A DNA stretch of 64,000 nt, taken from contig NC_092312.1 of NCBI RefSeq assembly GCF_036785885.1, positions 23,454,001-23,518,000 of the forward strand, written 5' to 3'. The notes under the pieces are model-generated. The model searched no databases, had not been told where the DNA came from, and saw only the letters and a list, made by a program, of their open reading frames with translations. The position numbers and the translations under genes were made by a program. Below, one piece after another: positions 12,666 to 25,818 of this stretch. Position 1 is the first letter of the stretch, and every line of letters starts with the position of its first letter. This DNA comes from Coffea arabica. Lineage: Eukaryota; Streptophyta; Magnoliopsida; Gentianales; Rubiaceae.

Positions 12666-13300
12666 AGGGTACTAGTGATGCTCGGTGTATCTGGTAGAAG
12701 AAATCACTTTAGGTTGCCTCTTTAAGTTTGCAGATATATATATATATATATATAGACACACATTATTGTGGGCAGATGGGGATTTAATAGGGGTTACCCG
12801 GCATGTTTTAATATTGTTTTCTAGAAATAACTGCAATTGCCAAGGTTCAATTGAGCATCCAATTCTCGGCCTCTAGTTGCATCATGTGCTGTTGCAAGAT
12901 GGTTTCATCAGCCTCTTTGAGTTAATTAAATTTTGGTAGGCTATATTTTATATGTTTGTAAGCACAAGTTATTCTGGTTGCGATTTTCTTGCCTATGTAG
13001 GGATTGAGCTACTGCGAAGTGCAGGTTTTAATGGAGCCTTGCAAACCAAATTGTCATTTCCATGCACAAGCTGCATGCAAATCCTGTTTTTAGGCATTTG
13101 TAAGCAAAAAGGGCTTTAGTTAGTTCTGGCTTGAATGATCTTATATGGCCTTTTGTTGCTGGTGCTGTATGACATGAAGTCGGCCTTTGTATGACTTGAG
13201 AGCTTTGGACATGAAGATAAATAATTGAGGGTTTGTAAGCAGGCTTGTTGTTGAGCAAAGTCGGTCTTTGCATGACTTAGAGAAGGATATATATCAGGGT
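12666..13300 (+). other. 3' UTR and flank of eIF4G with an (AT)n microsatellite
   Basis: Non-coding. A perfect AT dinucleotide run lies at 12734-12754. A short imperfect direct repeat (aagtcgg.ctttg.atgactt) occurs at about 13177 and 13258, 81 bases apart. Confidence 0.55.
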
Positions 13301-15860
13301 ACGGGAAAGGATTGTGATGCCAAATGAGTAAAATCAAAACTCGTCATTGTCCCGGGTTGTGTTTGAACCTACGGTGGATTTGGTCATTTACATTCTACCA
13401 AGTACAACTTCGAGCTTTGCGTTAGCTTACCTCTTGTACTTTCGAAGGAAGCTCTCGCATTAGCTAAGTTTTAGCATTTATTCCAGCCCTGGCTAGTTTA
13501 ACTTTATCGAGTTCAAGACTGAATTCAGTCAGGCAACGTGAGGCACTCTGGTGAGGATGTTGGCTGTACGAAGCTACACGTTTGAAGGGCCTTCAAATTA
13601 AAATCTTCATCCCTTGGGTTCGACTCACAGAGAAAGGTTAACCGGAATTCTCGTTTTTTCGGTCATTTTGTGGAACAGCAAGCGTACGAAAGCAACACTT
13701 ATAAATGCTACAGGGGTTTTCTCTCCAGTCATTAAGTCGGAGAGAAACCTTCAAGTTTCGACTGCTTGCATTTATCATGCATGGGCACTTTATTATGGTA
13801 ACCAGGGGGAAGAGCATGCCCAAATGTAAGGGCAAAAATTTTGAATAAAAAAAGGGTTATTAAATAGTAATGTTGTGTGTGTTTGTTTTAGAGAGATGAC
13901 GGTGCTGTTTTGCCCTTTATTTGAAGGGTAAAATAGAAATTATAAAAAGTGACATAAATAATTTACACTAACACGGCAACCTCTTCTCTTCCTTTATATA
14001 TAGTATAGATATAGATATTGTTCTACCTTTTCTTATAGTGTATAAGTTTGCAACAGTGGCATTCAATTTGCCTAGTTTTCACAAAGACAAAAATAATAAT
14101 ATCCCTGGCGCCCCCCCCCCCCCCCCCCCCCCCTCCTCCTCCCAAAAAAAAAAAAAAAAAAAAAAACTTGTACACAATTGCTCCGACTCATTGTTCTTTC
14201 TTTCATTTTTATCGTGAAATCTCCAGTTGCCTTCTTGTTACACCAGCCATTAAGGCTATAGTTGGAAAAAGAAGAAGCAAAAACCGTAATGCTGTAAGAG
14301 GAGGGATCATGACCGAATTCTGATTGATTTGGCTTTCATCTTTTACTAAGTCAAGATTATCAGGCATGGCCCATATTACTTGTACCCAATATATGCTAAT
14401 AATAATATGATAAGTCTACATAATTGTAAAGTCAAAATCAAGTCTTTAATCTTCAGCTTAGCTTGATTTTAGATGTATGCATCGAAGAGAGCCGAATTCT
14501 TGAAGCCTTTTAGCATTCACAATCTCAAATAGCAAAGAGTGGATTGGACAAAATTGCATTCTTCTCATCAAGGAGCGAATTCTAACTCTCTGGATCTGTA
14601 TATACATTATATAATCAAGGGCGATCAGTCAAAATCAAGATGAGCTTGAATTAGACATTCTAATACTGAAATTCAGGGCGAGTTTAACAATTGTGTGACA
14701 TGAATCTTGATTGAACTCAATTTAACTTGAGCTAAATAGAATATACTTGGTACAAAACATATATATACTCCTCCGTTTGGTAGACTTTTTGGAAAATATG
14801 AGGATTGAACAAGCCAAGTGTCTTCCTCCATTGGTCTTTAGTTCTAATTATCATGTTGACTACAATTGAGACGAAGCTAAGCAATGCCATAACATCTTCT
14901 TTTTTCTGTCATAAACTATTTTTATTGTAAGGGACGAACAATACTTCCATATTTCACTGCAATTTCTACATTTCAAATTTGCGTCTTCCATGGAGCCTGA
15001 ACCCGTTCAACCCTCCAAACCCTTTGGGACAATACATTTGCGAAATCCCAAAACATCCATGGTACGCAGTAGTGCGTACATTATTTTATTTTCACTCGTG
15101 GTACCTAGACAGTTCATTCTCTCTTAAAGCTTCAAGGGCGTTTAAGTTGTGAGCACAGAAGTCTCGAAGGGGGCTTTGATTCTTGTTCTGTAACTAAAAT
15201 TAATAACAGAAAAATGACTATCTCTTTTGTTGGAATAAAGATTTGCATATCTTTTTTTCTTAGTTCAATCGGAGATTCCAACCCTTGCAAGGGGAAAGGA
15301 TAAGAGAAAGGTAAATTAGGGATCTCGCAATTACCTGACACTACTATTATTTCTACCAATGAAGTTGGATCTCAGTTGGATCTCGGGAATAAAGATTTGC
15401 ATATCAAATGCCATGGAGATAGTTTCCAATCTTTCTAGTGAAGGTTTTTGTGTTGTTTAAATGAGATTTTGATTTCTACAAGCAAAAATTAATTAATCTT
15501 CCGATTGAATTAATGCAGAGACTAGGGAAAAGATTAACAAAATAAGCATCGGCTAGCTTAACTGGGCTTTTGAGATTGGTGAAGGGATGCTTGTTGGGAG
15601 ATCCAATCAGTCTATATATTTCTATAGAAGTCACATCTCACCAAACATTGTGGGGAGAAATTTATACAATAATAAAATGCGACGTGTAACATTATTCAAA
15701 ATCTCTTAAACAGGGCAATCAAAATATTCATTGACCCAAAATTAATTACTACTACTGTTTCATGAGAACGTGTAACAGCTGGGGAAATTGTGTACCATAC
15801 CATACCATGTACATGAGCTTGACCTTTAGATCTTGATAGTCTACCTTAGACCAAGTAACA
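13301..15860. other. Intergenic spacer without a recognised gene
   Basis: AT-rich spacer with scattered short open frames and no domain. The segment 13860-14020, ending tttatatatagtatagatata, resembles the end motifs seen on many plant Helitron-type repeats, but only one end is visible. Confidence 0.45.
14111..14166 (+). repeat. Poly-C tract followed by poly-A tract
   Basis: Twenty-three or so consecutive C (14111-14133), then cctcctccc-type sequence, then about 23 A (14144-14166). Homopolymers like this are unstable and prone to sequencing length errors. The open frame running through it (Pro then Lys homopolymers) is not a gene. Confidence 0.9.
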
Positions 15861-15867
15861 TAAATAG

Positions 15868-16067
15868 AACATTTCTGTTCGGCCACCAGGAAAAGTCCCT
15901 TTCTGGGGTAGGCAAGGGTTCGAAACCCTATCTTGCATTTCTCGTGCAAAAACATTTTCGGAGATGGTTTAGTTCCTTCTAAATTTTCAATAGCTTACTT
16001 TGTTCCATTCCCCGCCCCCTCTCCCCCTTAGTATGGAACAAGTTGTAAAATGTTGTGCTAAAAAAAC
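15868..16067 (+). mobile_element. Diverged tRNA-derived SINE (probable)
   Basis: Contains a Pol III box B (ggttcgaaacc, 15917-15927) within ggcaagggttcgaaaccctat, and closes with cttagtatggaacaagttgt... and an A-run. The SINE at 35768-36011 has the same order, ggcaagggttcaaaccttg and then cttagtgtaggatagaaaaag before its A-tail, so they look like one family. The flanking duplication is weak (aacataa on both sides) and box A is not clear, hence the modest confidence. Confidence 0.5.
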
Positions 16068-17051
16068 ATAACGAAAAATGGAGCAGTATCTACGTTCTTA
16101 ATAGTAAGGCTTGGATTCTCACATTTGTAACTCCCTTTGGTCATTACTCAGTTTTGTTAGATGCTTTGATGATTAGAAATTAATTCAACATAAGCTCTCA
16201 ATTTGCTTTAGGAGTACTGAGGCTAAAGATATGTAGATATCTCTGTATGAGAAGGGTATCATTTTTTCTTGGGATAGGAAGATATTCTTATGTGCTTTCA
16301 TCATATTTATCCTAGTCTTGGATAAGTTTCCATCGGCAGAAATTGATTTGCAGAGGAAAGAAATAGGTAGCAAATCATTTGAGACCTTTACAAAGTGTCT
16401 ATTTTGGTCATTGAAAGTGCAATAAAAAAAGGACTTGCATACATACAAACGCAAAAGATACAATATAGTGCAAGAAGCACCATTTTTAATTCACGTCCTC
16501 ACCAAAACTTTTAAATGACTTCTTTGATTTTTTTTTTCCCTCTTTTTTTGTGTGTGTATATGTGTGTCTGTGACATCAGTGTCTACGTCTGCTGTAAATA
16601 TCATATATTCATGTTGGTAATCATGTATATGTATCATGCATTTGGGCCCGTTAGTGTATACGTTATCAGTGCATAAAAGATTTACCCGTAATATAATGCA
16701 TAATCTTTTTCTAAATATTGATAATCTAAATGGTGGTCCCACTGTTTAATAAATCCAAGCTTCGTCCTACAAGAAAGGATGAATTAATTTGCCAAGTCCA
16801 CGTGCAACCTAACCAAGGAAGAATTAATTTATCTAAAAAGCAAACAAAGAAATAGAGATTACAAGAAAATGACTTGTGGACTTCTGTCACACCAGTACTT
16901 GGCATGATCTTGGTACGTCTCCTTGGATTGCACGGAAAAAACAAAAACGTCTGAACAGTGAAAGGTTGGCTTATTTGGATTTGGTCTGCAATCATTTAAA
17001 AAATTATCAACATCCTGCTCAAGTCAAATTCTCAAATTTCTTGGTCTAAAG
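16068..17051. other. Intergenic spacer
   Basis: No gene seen. Short frames on the minus strand (16185-16463, 16491-16742, 16726-16995) lack domains and have ordinary spacer composition. Confidence 0.5.
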
Positions 17052-17215
17052 GTTTGTTTGGATACATTATTTTTTCAAATAATATTTAACTTACATCATA
17101 AACACATTTTTCAATTCACTTTTTTATATTTCTAACCATCTTTTTATCTTACATACATCACATAATAGAAAAATAGTCCAATAATAATTTCAAATAATAC
17201 TTTATTCAAACAAAC
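17052..17215. mobile_element. Small MITE, second copy of the 3177-3342 family
   Basis: Inverted ends gtttgtttgga(t) and (a)ttcaaacaaac. The interior shares atctttttatctta.atacatcaca and the cttt-attcaaacaaac end with the copy at 3177. About 164 bp, non-coding. Confidence 0.6.
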
Positions 17216-18769
17216 TCGAAACTTAATGCTTTGTATTAATCTTTGTTATACTGATAGTTTCAACATTAACGAAAGCAGAATAAGCGATCTCAATCTAAAT
17301 TTTAACTTCAGGTTTTACAGGAATTATGAATTTAGGATCACTGGTATATAATTGTAGATGTATAAAAGATTAATCTCAGTACATTGTCAAATTTTTTATG
17401 CACACATGTATTCTACCAAAAGAATTCATTCTAATTTCTTGGCCATGTGCACAATTCTAAATCCACAGCAGCCGAGCCTAATAGAAAAAACTAGTGGAAA
17501 GAATTCACTAGAACAATTGGTCGGTCATAGCTTCCCAAATTATTCACGTCGAAAGCCAAATGCGATTGGCTGGTGGCGGTGGCTTGTTACTGTTAGCCCT
17601 CCCCCTGAGTTCTTCAATCTGAGTTGGTGTTTGGTAAGCTAACATTAATGAACCAGACAAGCCCCACCATTCATTCTAGATTAAACGACGTAATCAAAAG
17701 TTTTTACATTCCTGTGAACTCCTAAAGTATAAGACAAGACTACATATAAGTCCCAAGATAAGCCGAGATCAGTGATCGGTCCACGTACCAGGTAAGCTCC
17801 CCGAAAAGCTTGGGACCTCTCCTGCGTATTTTTTTTTTCAATTTTTATTGGCACAGCCAGACAAAACCATTTGTCAAAATCCCTTTCATTTCTGACAATA
17901 TTCGTATCTCACAAGTCACAGGAACGGATTAGCCAAGCCCAGCACTAGAGGTCAGAAAAGAAATAAACGACTACTTCTTGTCGAACCCCAATAACTTGTT
18001 TCCTCATAAGCTGTTTAAAGAAATTAGTGTGCTAGTATAATTGTTGCAATTCAAGAATGGAAGTAGCAGAGTATTTAAAAGATAGATTATGCAAAACGCG
18101 TTGAAAGTCTGAAAGTTGAAAAACTTCCTTTGATTTTGAGTGCAAGTGGTTGCAAAAGTAAAAGCTACCAAGAGGACATGGTACTTGGGGCTGTTGACAT
18201 CACGAAGGTAACATCCCTTCTGCTTGTGCTGTTGACGATTTTAGTTGCATCCCATTGAATAGCTTTCCATTATTTGTACAGGTTTGAAATAAATGGTGCC
18301 TCCCTCCTTTCAACTGTCGTTCCATTTAGGTGGTCCTCATCTTTCTTCAGTTTCCATTTTTTATCATTTTCTCGATGTGGGCTAGTTTTCTTTGCGGGTT
18401 CAGTTCTGGTAGTATTCACTGGAAATTTTCGCTGAACTTTGCCTTTCCTGAACCTTTTCTCTGTCCTTTCAATTGGGATTTCTTTGTATTTAATCTTGCA
18501 CATGTGAAGTTTTCCTCTGAATTTGCTGGTGAAATTTCTCTCTTTCTCTTTGACGTGTTCTCCCCCGACCCACCCCATCCCAAAAAAAAAAAAAAACCTT
18601 CTTCTTCTATGATGATGATTGGTGATGTTAAAAAGTTTTGAGGCAGTAATTTTGTCTTCTTCCATTTGTCTTTTTTCTGTTTCCAGCAGGAGTTTAATGG
18701 CAGTTGAGGAGTTAAAAATTCAATCTTGAAAGCGCTGTTTGATCTGGGGGTGGAAAAAAAGGACGAGAA
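17216..18769. other. Spacer and 5' flank of the receptor-like cytoplasmic kinase
   Basis: No independent gene recognised. The last 560 bases could be leader sequence with an intron: a donor-like cgaag|gtaaca at 18208 and an acceptor-like ttccag or cagcag at 18686-18689 precede the ATG at 18770. The pair of long opposite-strand frames at 18270-18817 are pyrimidine-rich leader sequence rather than genes. Confidence 0.4.
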
Positions 18770-21700
18770 ATGAAGTGTTTTCATTACTTTAAGGATAGGA
18801 CTAAGAGTAAGGAACAAAGATCAGCACCAATTTTAAAATGTGAGAGCAAATCTGATATTTCAGCAGCTGACAGGGTGTCCAAATCGTCATGTTCTGCCAC
18901 TTCTGAGAGGGTTGCTAGGTCTTCTGGTTCAACCACTTCGCTCCGTAGTGTAACTGAATTGTATGAAGAGAGAGCTCAGAATTTGAGGGTCTTTTCATTC
19001 TCAGAGCTAGCTCGAGCCACCAATAATTTCAATAGGTTGCTTAAGATTGGAGAAGGAGGTTTTGGAAGCGTTTATAAAGGTACAATCAAGCCTGTTGGTG
19101 GAAAGGGTGACCCCATTGTTGTTGCTATTAAGAAACTTAACAGAGATGGCTTTCAGGTATGGTCTGCTGATGTGCTTGTTGGGAAAAAATGTCTGTTAGT
19201 GTAGTATTCAGCCTAATCTTTCTTGTCTTTTATCTGTTTCATTTGTTGGTCATAGAACTTTCAAGCGCTTGATGTTTGGGTTGGTATGATAGATCACGCT
19301 TGTGCATCATTGGTGGGATTAGCGGGCTGTTATGATTTGCTGCCCAATTCCATTAGTAGTTTTGATTTGTGGAAGGCATTCAGAGTATGTTACCTGAAGT
19401 CTGATGATGTGCAAAAAATTAAGAAAGTGAGAACTCCCCATGTTGCAACCGATGTTGTTAATCTCTGTAGTTATCAGTAAAATGGTCATTAATCCAAAAT
19501 TCAGATGTAGGCCCAGAATCTTGTGATTTTCTTGTCACTTCCTCCAATGGTTTGTCTTCAACTGCGGTGCACTGATTGAGAGTTCAGATTTATTGGGACT
19601 GTCCTAGACAGCTGTTTTAACTTCCCCCCTCCAAGTCTACAATTAGGCTAAGTATGCATCAGGTGACTGAAATATGCTCTCTCAATAAGCACAAAACGCC
19701 CCTGGCTAGATCATTTTGATGTGGTTTATGTCTTGATTAACTGAATGTGGTTCAATCGTGCATCCACTCTTTAGCATGAGGTCCCTTACAGTAGGATTCT
19801 ATGGGCTGTACAGCCCTATCAATCTGGTTGTGCAGTGAGGAATTTGTTGTTTCTGAAAAAGTATCTTATTGGCAATGGAGATGTCATTGCGTAGATGGCG
19901 GCCATGTGTTTAGATTTCATCATTTGTGTATGTGAAAATGTAAACTCATTTAAGCATTAGCAGTTGAGATGAAGATGCTTGCTTAATAATCCTTTGTCAT
20001 GACTGTGGCCATCTTATTGGGAGGATTTGTGAGATATCAAGATTTTTGGGATGATAGTTTACCATACAGCTCTCCCCGTCATTGGGCCTGTTCTATGTGG
20101 GCTTATTTTCTGACTGTTCTTCCATGTCCCCCACCCCTCCCCTCCTCAACTTGTGCTCCCCCGCTTTCACATAGGTGATTTATTGTATTATTGAACTGCT
20201 TGAGATGAAGGGAGAATCCTATAGTAAGCAAATCAGCCACTTCTTCATTGTAAATACTATAAAATTCTGGAGTGGGGTCACCTTTCTACTTGTGTGGTTG
20301 AACTGGTACATGCGCAAAGTATTGCTTGAGACCAATGAAATTAGCAATGTAATTTATTACTTAGCCACCACTTGCCTAGATGCCTGCTGTGTGTTTGGGA
20401 ATTTGCCTTTTCAATTTTCAACCACCTTTGTGGCTTGAATATTGACTGTGGAAAAGGTTTATTGTCGATGCAGGGTCATAAGCAGTGGGTGGCAGAAGTG
20501 CAATTTCTGGGTGTTGTGGAGAATCCAAATCTTGTTAAACTTATTGGATATTGTGCTGTTGATGGAGAAAGAGGTATTCAGCGACTACTCGTGTACGACT
20601 TCATGCAAAACAAAAGCCTGGAAGATCATCTATTCAATAGGGCCTATCCTGCTCTTTCTTGGGAAAGGAGACTGCAGATAGTGCTGGGAGCAGCTCATGG
20701 ATTGGCTTACTTGCATGAAGAATTGGAAGTTCAGGTTTTTACTCTGTTTAGTTTTTACTCTTGATCCTACGCCACGCAACCTTATTAAAGTTAACCACAA
20801 GATGATCTATTTAGCCCTACTTACTGCAATTGATCAACAGCATCTGTGAGACCTATATATTAGACTGTCATACTAAGAAACTGAGCATGATCTTGCAAAG
20901 GTAACCTAGTATCATTTTTCCAACGTCACGAGTATGTTGGTGATGTTTGATGTGGACAATAAGCACTTAGAAACTGCTTTAATGCACTTTTGCTTTCCTG
21001 TCATAAATGCTTAGCTGACTGGCTTACTGTTAGCTGACTGTCATCAATCTTTTAGGTCATATTTCGAGATTTTAAGGCATCGAATGTGCTACTGGATGAG
21101 GACTTCAAGCCCAAGCTTTCAGACTTTGGGCTTGCCAGGGAAGGACCCACTGGTGAACAAACTCATGTTTCTACAGCGGTAAATCTAACTTATTATTGTG
21201 AATAGATACATCTCAACTGAAGTTTGATTTCATGAAGATGGTGAAGGAGTGATCTAATCATAATTTGACAGTGACTGACCTCATTAGCCTGCTTTCTGTG
21301 ACTAGGTTGTGGGTACATATGGATATGCAGCACCAGACTATATTGAGACGGGTCACCTGACAGCCAAGAGTGATGTTTGGAGCTTTGGTGTTGTGCTATA
21401 CGAGATCTTAACCGGTAGGCGGTCACTAGAAAGAGATAGACCCAGGCCAGAGCAGAAGCTGTTGGATTGGGTAAAACAGTATCCTGCTAATAGCAGGAAA
21501 TTTGGAATGATAATGGACCCAAGACTCGGAAATCAGTATTCTCATAGTGCAGCTGTAGCTATTGCCAGATTAGCTGATAGTTGTTTGGTAAAGAGTGCTA
21601 GGGACAGACCAAAGATGAGTGAAGTTGTAGAGAAGCTGAAGCAGATAATCCATGTATCAGGTGAACTAACTTCTCCTGATAGAAGTTTTGAGTTTGTTGA

Positions 21701-21845
21701 AGATGATCCAGTTGAGGAGAAGCCACCAAAGAAGACGGGAGCTTCCGAATCAGCAAAAAGGAGGATGGCACATTTAGCAAAATTAGGTGAACGTGTTGGT
21801 GGAGTCAGTAGAAGAGGGTTTATGATAATGCAGAGGCAAATGTAA
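18770..21845 (+). CDS. Receptor-like cytoplasmic kinase, RLCK-VII (PCRK/PBL19-like)
   Basis: Ser/Thr kinase of the cytoplasmic RLCK-VII group, which relays signals from plasma-membrane pattern receptors. Exons 18770..19156, 20474..20734, 21056..21178 and 21306..21845 join in frame to 436 aa; intron 1 is 1.3 kb. The start MKCF resembles PCRK1/2, and Cys3 is a possible palmitoylation site; there is no MG myristoylation start. The kinase domain shows the P-loop [11 protein letters not shown] (about residue 94), VAIKK with the catalytic Lys near 121, the RLCK-VII type catalytic loop FRDFKASN (Asp221, Lys223, Asn226), DFG at 239-241, and the activation segment [18 protein letters not shown]. The usual APE Glu is Asp here (residue 268). 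[19 protein letters not shown] and [10 protein letters not shown] follow, then a basic tail ending [34 protein letters not shown] matches the PCRK subgroup well. Catalytic residues are intact, so it is probably active. Confidence 0.94.
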
Positions 21846-23040
21846 TCCAGTATCATTTCTCCATTTAAATGGATTTTGTTTGTTTAGGGTTTTGATTTGA
21901 AATATTGGTGAAATGGTACAGCAATGATGTGAATATGTGTGGAATTAGTGAAGGCATTGAGCCTTCTATTAAACTTTCCGCTGTGACTCTGTTAGAGTAG
22001 TTTCCCTTTTCTGGAGCATGAAACATGTAAGTTGAATCACTGTATTGAGATGTAAATGCAATTCAATCAAGCTTTTTGTTCCAAAGAATCTGTTTGGAAA
22101 TTCATTTTGCAGGTCTGCCTCGACAGTTTTATGAGAAATTAATCAGCTTTTCTGCCTACTGAATCCTACAGTGGCAAATCAGCTTTTCCCTGATATCATC
22201 TGACTAACCGAAAGATAACAAGTCCTGGGGCATCGCAAACTTTGATGTCCTCTCGAGGAAATTGTCCAAGGGCTAGTCACCCCCAGCTTTCGAGTTTGCA
22301 GCATTTATCGATGTCATTTTGCATCACCTTTTGATTCTAAAATTCTGATCTGACTGTAAAAGGAATGGACTGTGCTTAAGCAATAAAGGAAGTGTAAAAT
22401 TCGAATTGTCGCCTGCTTTTGCTTCATCTGTCTTGCTTCTACGAGAGCAGAGAAAGTATCAATGCCATTGAGGACCATAAGAGGATTGGTTTGTCAATGC
22501 TGTGTACAAGCTACTGTCTCCTGATCTTCTTTAAGTTCTCCTGATTCCGTCCTCTCTGAAAAAACTTCAACCATCTGCTTCTGCAGTTGAAATCAATTCA
22601 TCCATCCATTTCTTCTGATTCTAAGCCCAAACAATTGTGCTCTTCTTATTGGGGTTGGGCTTCAAACGAAGAAGAGACAGGTAGCATGCTTCTATACACA
22701 TCAGCTGGAGCTTATATGGGAATTGGGTCTCGCGCGTCTGGATTTTGTTGTTGGATCGAGTTTTGAGGGAGTTTCTGATGATTGTATTTAGGCAGACTAC
22801 GAAGTTTCATATATTTGCTTTCATCGATGAGCAGTATCCACATAGTTGTGGCGCTAAGATGCCTAGGATATAGATTATAGACTTGACAAAGTGTCCTCAT
22901 TCCTATCGAAAGTTAGCTAGAATTTCTTTGTATGAGACCATTAACTATCAATTTATTCAATGGCGTTGCTAAGAATTTGGTGGAAGTATTTTGATACGCA
23001 TGATGGTATGTATTTCAGGAAATCCAGTTTTAAATTAAAG
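21846..23040. other. 3' flank of the kinase gene and spacer
   Basis: Non-coding; the first 250 bases are likely 3' UTR. No domain-bearing frame is seen. Confidence 0.5.
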
Positions 23041-23430
23041 AAATAAGCGTAAAATGCAGAAAAGTCTCCTCTAATTAAGCGGATCTACATAGAAATCTCA
23101 TATTCATTTCGATATCTCATAATTTGAACTAATTTGAAAAAGTGAAGAAAATCGTTTGAATTTACGGGTTTGAGATGCACGCACCTCTTCTGTAATTATT
23201 TATACTAAAAACAAGCAAATTTTTAGTTGATATACCTACTATACTATTTAAGGGTAAAATGCCAAAAAACCTCTTGTGGTTAAGCGAACTTATACAAAAA
23301 CACCCTATAGTTTTAAAACATACACTCTAACATCTCGTGGTTTGAACTAATTTGAAAAAACTGAAGGTTACTCCTTTATTTGTCCCCCTCCCCCCTGCTA
23401 AAATATTTAAAATTTTTGTTCTTATCAACT
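23041..23430. repeat. Arms of fold-back elements (left side), two copies
   Basis: Two related segments, from about 23045 (taattaagcggatctacatagaaa...) and about 23250 (gtggttaagcgaacttatacaaaaacaccctatag...). Both resemble the inner MITE arm at 52121, and both have inverted counterparts near 26230-26300 and 26340-26440. They look like one side of nested inverted-repeat elements opened up by later insertions. Confidence 0.5.
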
Positions 23431-24899
23431 TTGCCCCTCAATATTTTTGAAATTCTCTTTCTTATCTATATTGTCCCCTCTAAAATTTTGAATCTATCTT
23501 TTTTATTTAGACCAGTAATAGTTCACGTGCTTTGCACGTGATTGTAATATCTTAAAATATATTATTCTTTAGATACTAAAATTTTTTTTTATGAAAATTT
23601 GATCATCAACATCATAATATAGTATTTTTATGTTATTTATTTTTTTAAGCTAGTTACTTTTAAAAATTTTATTAAACGACAAGAGACAGAAAACATTCTA
23701 ATATAGTTGACATATCCCTTAGGATTGAATTTGAAATCATGAACCAAATACTTTTTGATTTATAGCTTGAACTCTAACCTATCAAATATTGGTAATATCA
23801 TTTTTTACCAAAATTATTGTATATTCATGATTCTATTGCATATAAACCACAATCATCACAATTTTTTTTAAATGAAGAATATAATTAAGTTAGAAAAATA
23901 AACATACATGTAATTTGAATTCTTTGTATTATGTTAATTCTATTTTTGTCAATAATGGAGTATAAATGATCCACCACATAAATTTTTTGGTTTGTACATT
24001 TTAATAATTGAAATTTTATAGATAGAGATAGTTGGAGTTTTTCTATTTTCCTTTTCTTTTATTCATATTTTTAGCACAATCCAATGCAAAGCAAAAGCAA
24101 CAAGTCTACTTTTTTCATATGAGCACAATATTTTTGGTTTTAGTATTATTTTTTTTTCTGATCATGGAATTGGAATGAGAATTGTGGCTAATTAACAATT
24201 TTAATATTAATTTTTTTTGTATAGTGCAGTGTTTTATTTTTTAATTGCCAACTTTTAATCCATAATCACTATCATTATTATCAATTATTGGAATGCACTA
24301 AATGTCTAATTACAATTGTCACCATGAATGAAATTTACTTAATTTTAAAGTTTTTCATTTCATAACAACTTCCATTATTCATTAATATTGCAATACACTA
24401 AATATATGCAATCATTAGAAAAATAATGGTATTTTGGACATCACCAAAATAATTTGGATATCATTTTCAGTTTATCATTTATGATTTTAAATTTACTCTT
24501 ATTATAATTCTTATTTTATCATTCGAGATGGCTTGTGGCTTGATGGATGGATTTGGTTTGTTCAAACCAATATAAATGAAGCATTACTATATTATTGTCA
24601 ATAACACTGTTTGTCTTTCCCTAGATATCAGTGATTTGGATGTTGTCTTTGGTATTATTTGAATTATATTCTAATTTTTAATTCATTTGCTATTTACTTT
24701 ATGTCATGTTATAAATGGTTTTCAATTTTTTTTTTCAATTTTTCTTATTTTGATCAGTTGCTATTAAAGATAATAGTGGTTTGTATGGTGCTATTTCAGA
24801 TTTTTTTTCAGTTTAATACTGGTATTTTAGTTATAAACGTGTCATCATTTTGTGTATATTAAAATTCCATTGGGTGCAACATGAAAAATTCTTCATATT

Positions 24900-25818
24900 G
24901 GTAAAAAGTGCATAATTGTAAAATTTAATTGTGATATTTGTATGAAGATATATAGATGAATAATGGTTCTCTTGTCCTTATATGTTTTTTCATTTCTAGA
25001 GAGTATCTATTTTTTATTTTTTTACAATATCAACTAATGACTAATGCGAAATTTTTCAGGTTTCAATTAAGAAATTTTGATATGTATAATAAATGGATAT
25101 GGAGTCCAAGCGTAGGTAAATAGTTTTTAATGAGCAATTTTAATTATAATTACCAATACTATTAAAATGTAATCAATTGGAGTGCTTTATTTGTTTTAAT
25201 TAGTGCCATATTAAAATGCAATAATTCTAATTAAAAGACATGAGAGTAATTTAGGGATAACAAAAACTAAGATAAAAAAGTGCTTACACTTACACTCTCT
25301 AATACCAACATTCATACTTTTTATATAGTAATGTAAAATTCACTTGTGATATTTGTATGAAGATATACAGATGAATAAGGTTCTCTTGTCCTTGTATGTT
25401 TCTTCATTTTCTGGAGAGTATCTATTTTTTGAAATTGATTTTTTTTTTTTACAATCTCAACTAATGACTAATGAAAAATTTTTCATGCTGCAATTAAGAA
25501 ATTTTAATACGTTTAATAATTGGAGATGGAGTCCAAGGGTAGATAAATAGTTTTTAATGAGCCATTTTAAATTATAATTACCAATACTATTAAAATGTAA
25601 TCAATTGGAGTGTTTTATTTCTTTTAATTAGTGCCACATTTTTTTTAACAAGCTCTTTTATTCATAAGCCAAGCAGTTACATGAGGGGGACTAGTGCCAC
25701 ATTAAAATGCAATAATTCTAATTCAAAGACATAAGGATAATTTAGAGATAACAAAAATTAAAATAAAAAAAGCGCTTGCACTTCCTAATACCAACATTCA
25801 TACTTTTTATATAGTAAT
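24900..25818 (+). repeat. Tandem direct duplication, unit about 420-480 bp
   Basis: Bases about 24926-25333 and 25347-25818 align almost throughout. Shared landmarks are tgatatttgtatgaagatata, tcaactaatgactaatg, taaatagtttttaatgag, ccaatactattaaaatgtaatc, and the common end ccaacattcatac followed by tttttatatagtaatg. The copies differ by point changes and small indels, and copy 2 carries a 63-bp insertion. The repeat contains the putative 5' terminus of the Helitron-like element, so that end is present twice. Confidence 0.85.
25638..25700 (-). mobile_element. 63-bp insertion with poly-A and 9-bp target duplication (truncated retroelement tail)
   Basis: Only copy 2 of the tandem duplication has this insert, flanked by tagtgccac on both sides (25629-25637 and 25692-25700). 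On the minus strand it reads as a short unique segment containing ggcttatgaataaaagagct and then gttaaaaaaaat, a LINE- or mRNA-like 3' end with a poly-A tail. That is what a severely 5'-truncated target-primed insertion looks like. Confidence 0.7.

Noticed and set aside
14048-14323. Frame with poly-Pro and poly-Lys
   Set aside because: Product of the poly-C/poly-A tract; no meaningful protein.
15752-15955. Minus-strand 67-codon frame
   Set aside because: Overlaps the head of the probable SINE at 15868.
18270-18817. Long overlapping frames on both strands before the kinase start
   Set aside because: Low-complexity pyrimidine/purine leader sequence; no domain on either strand.
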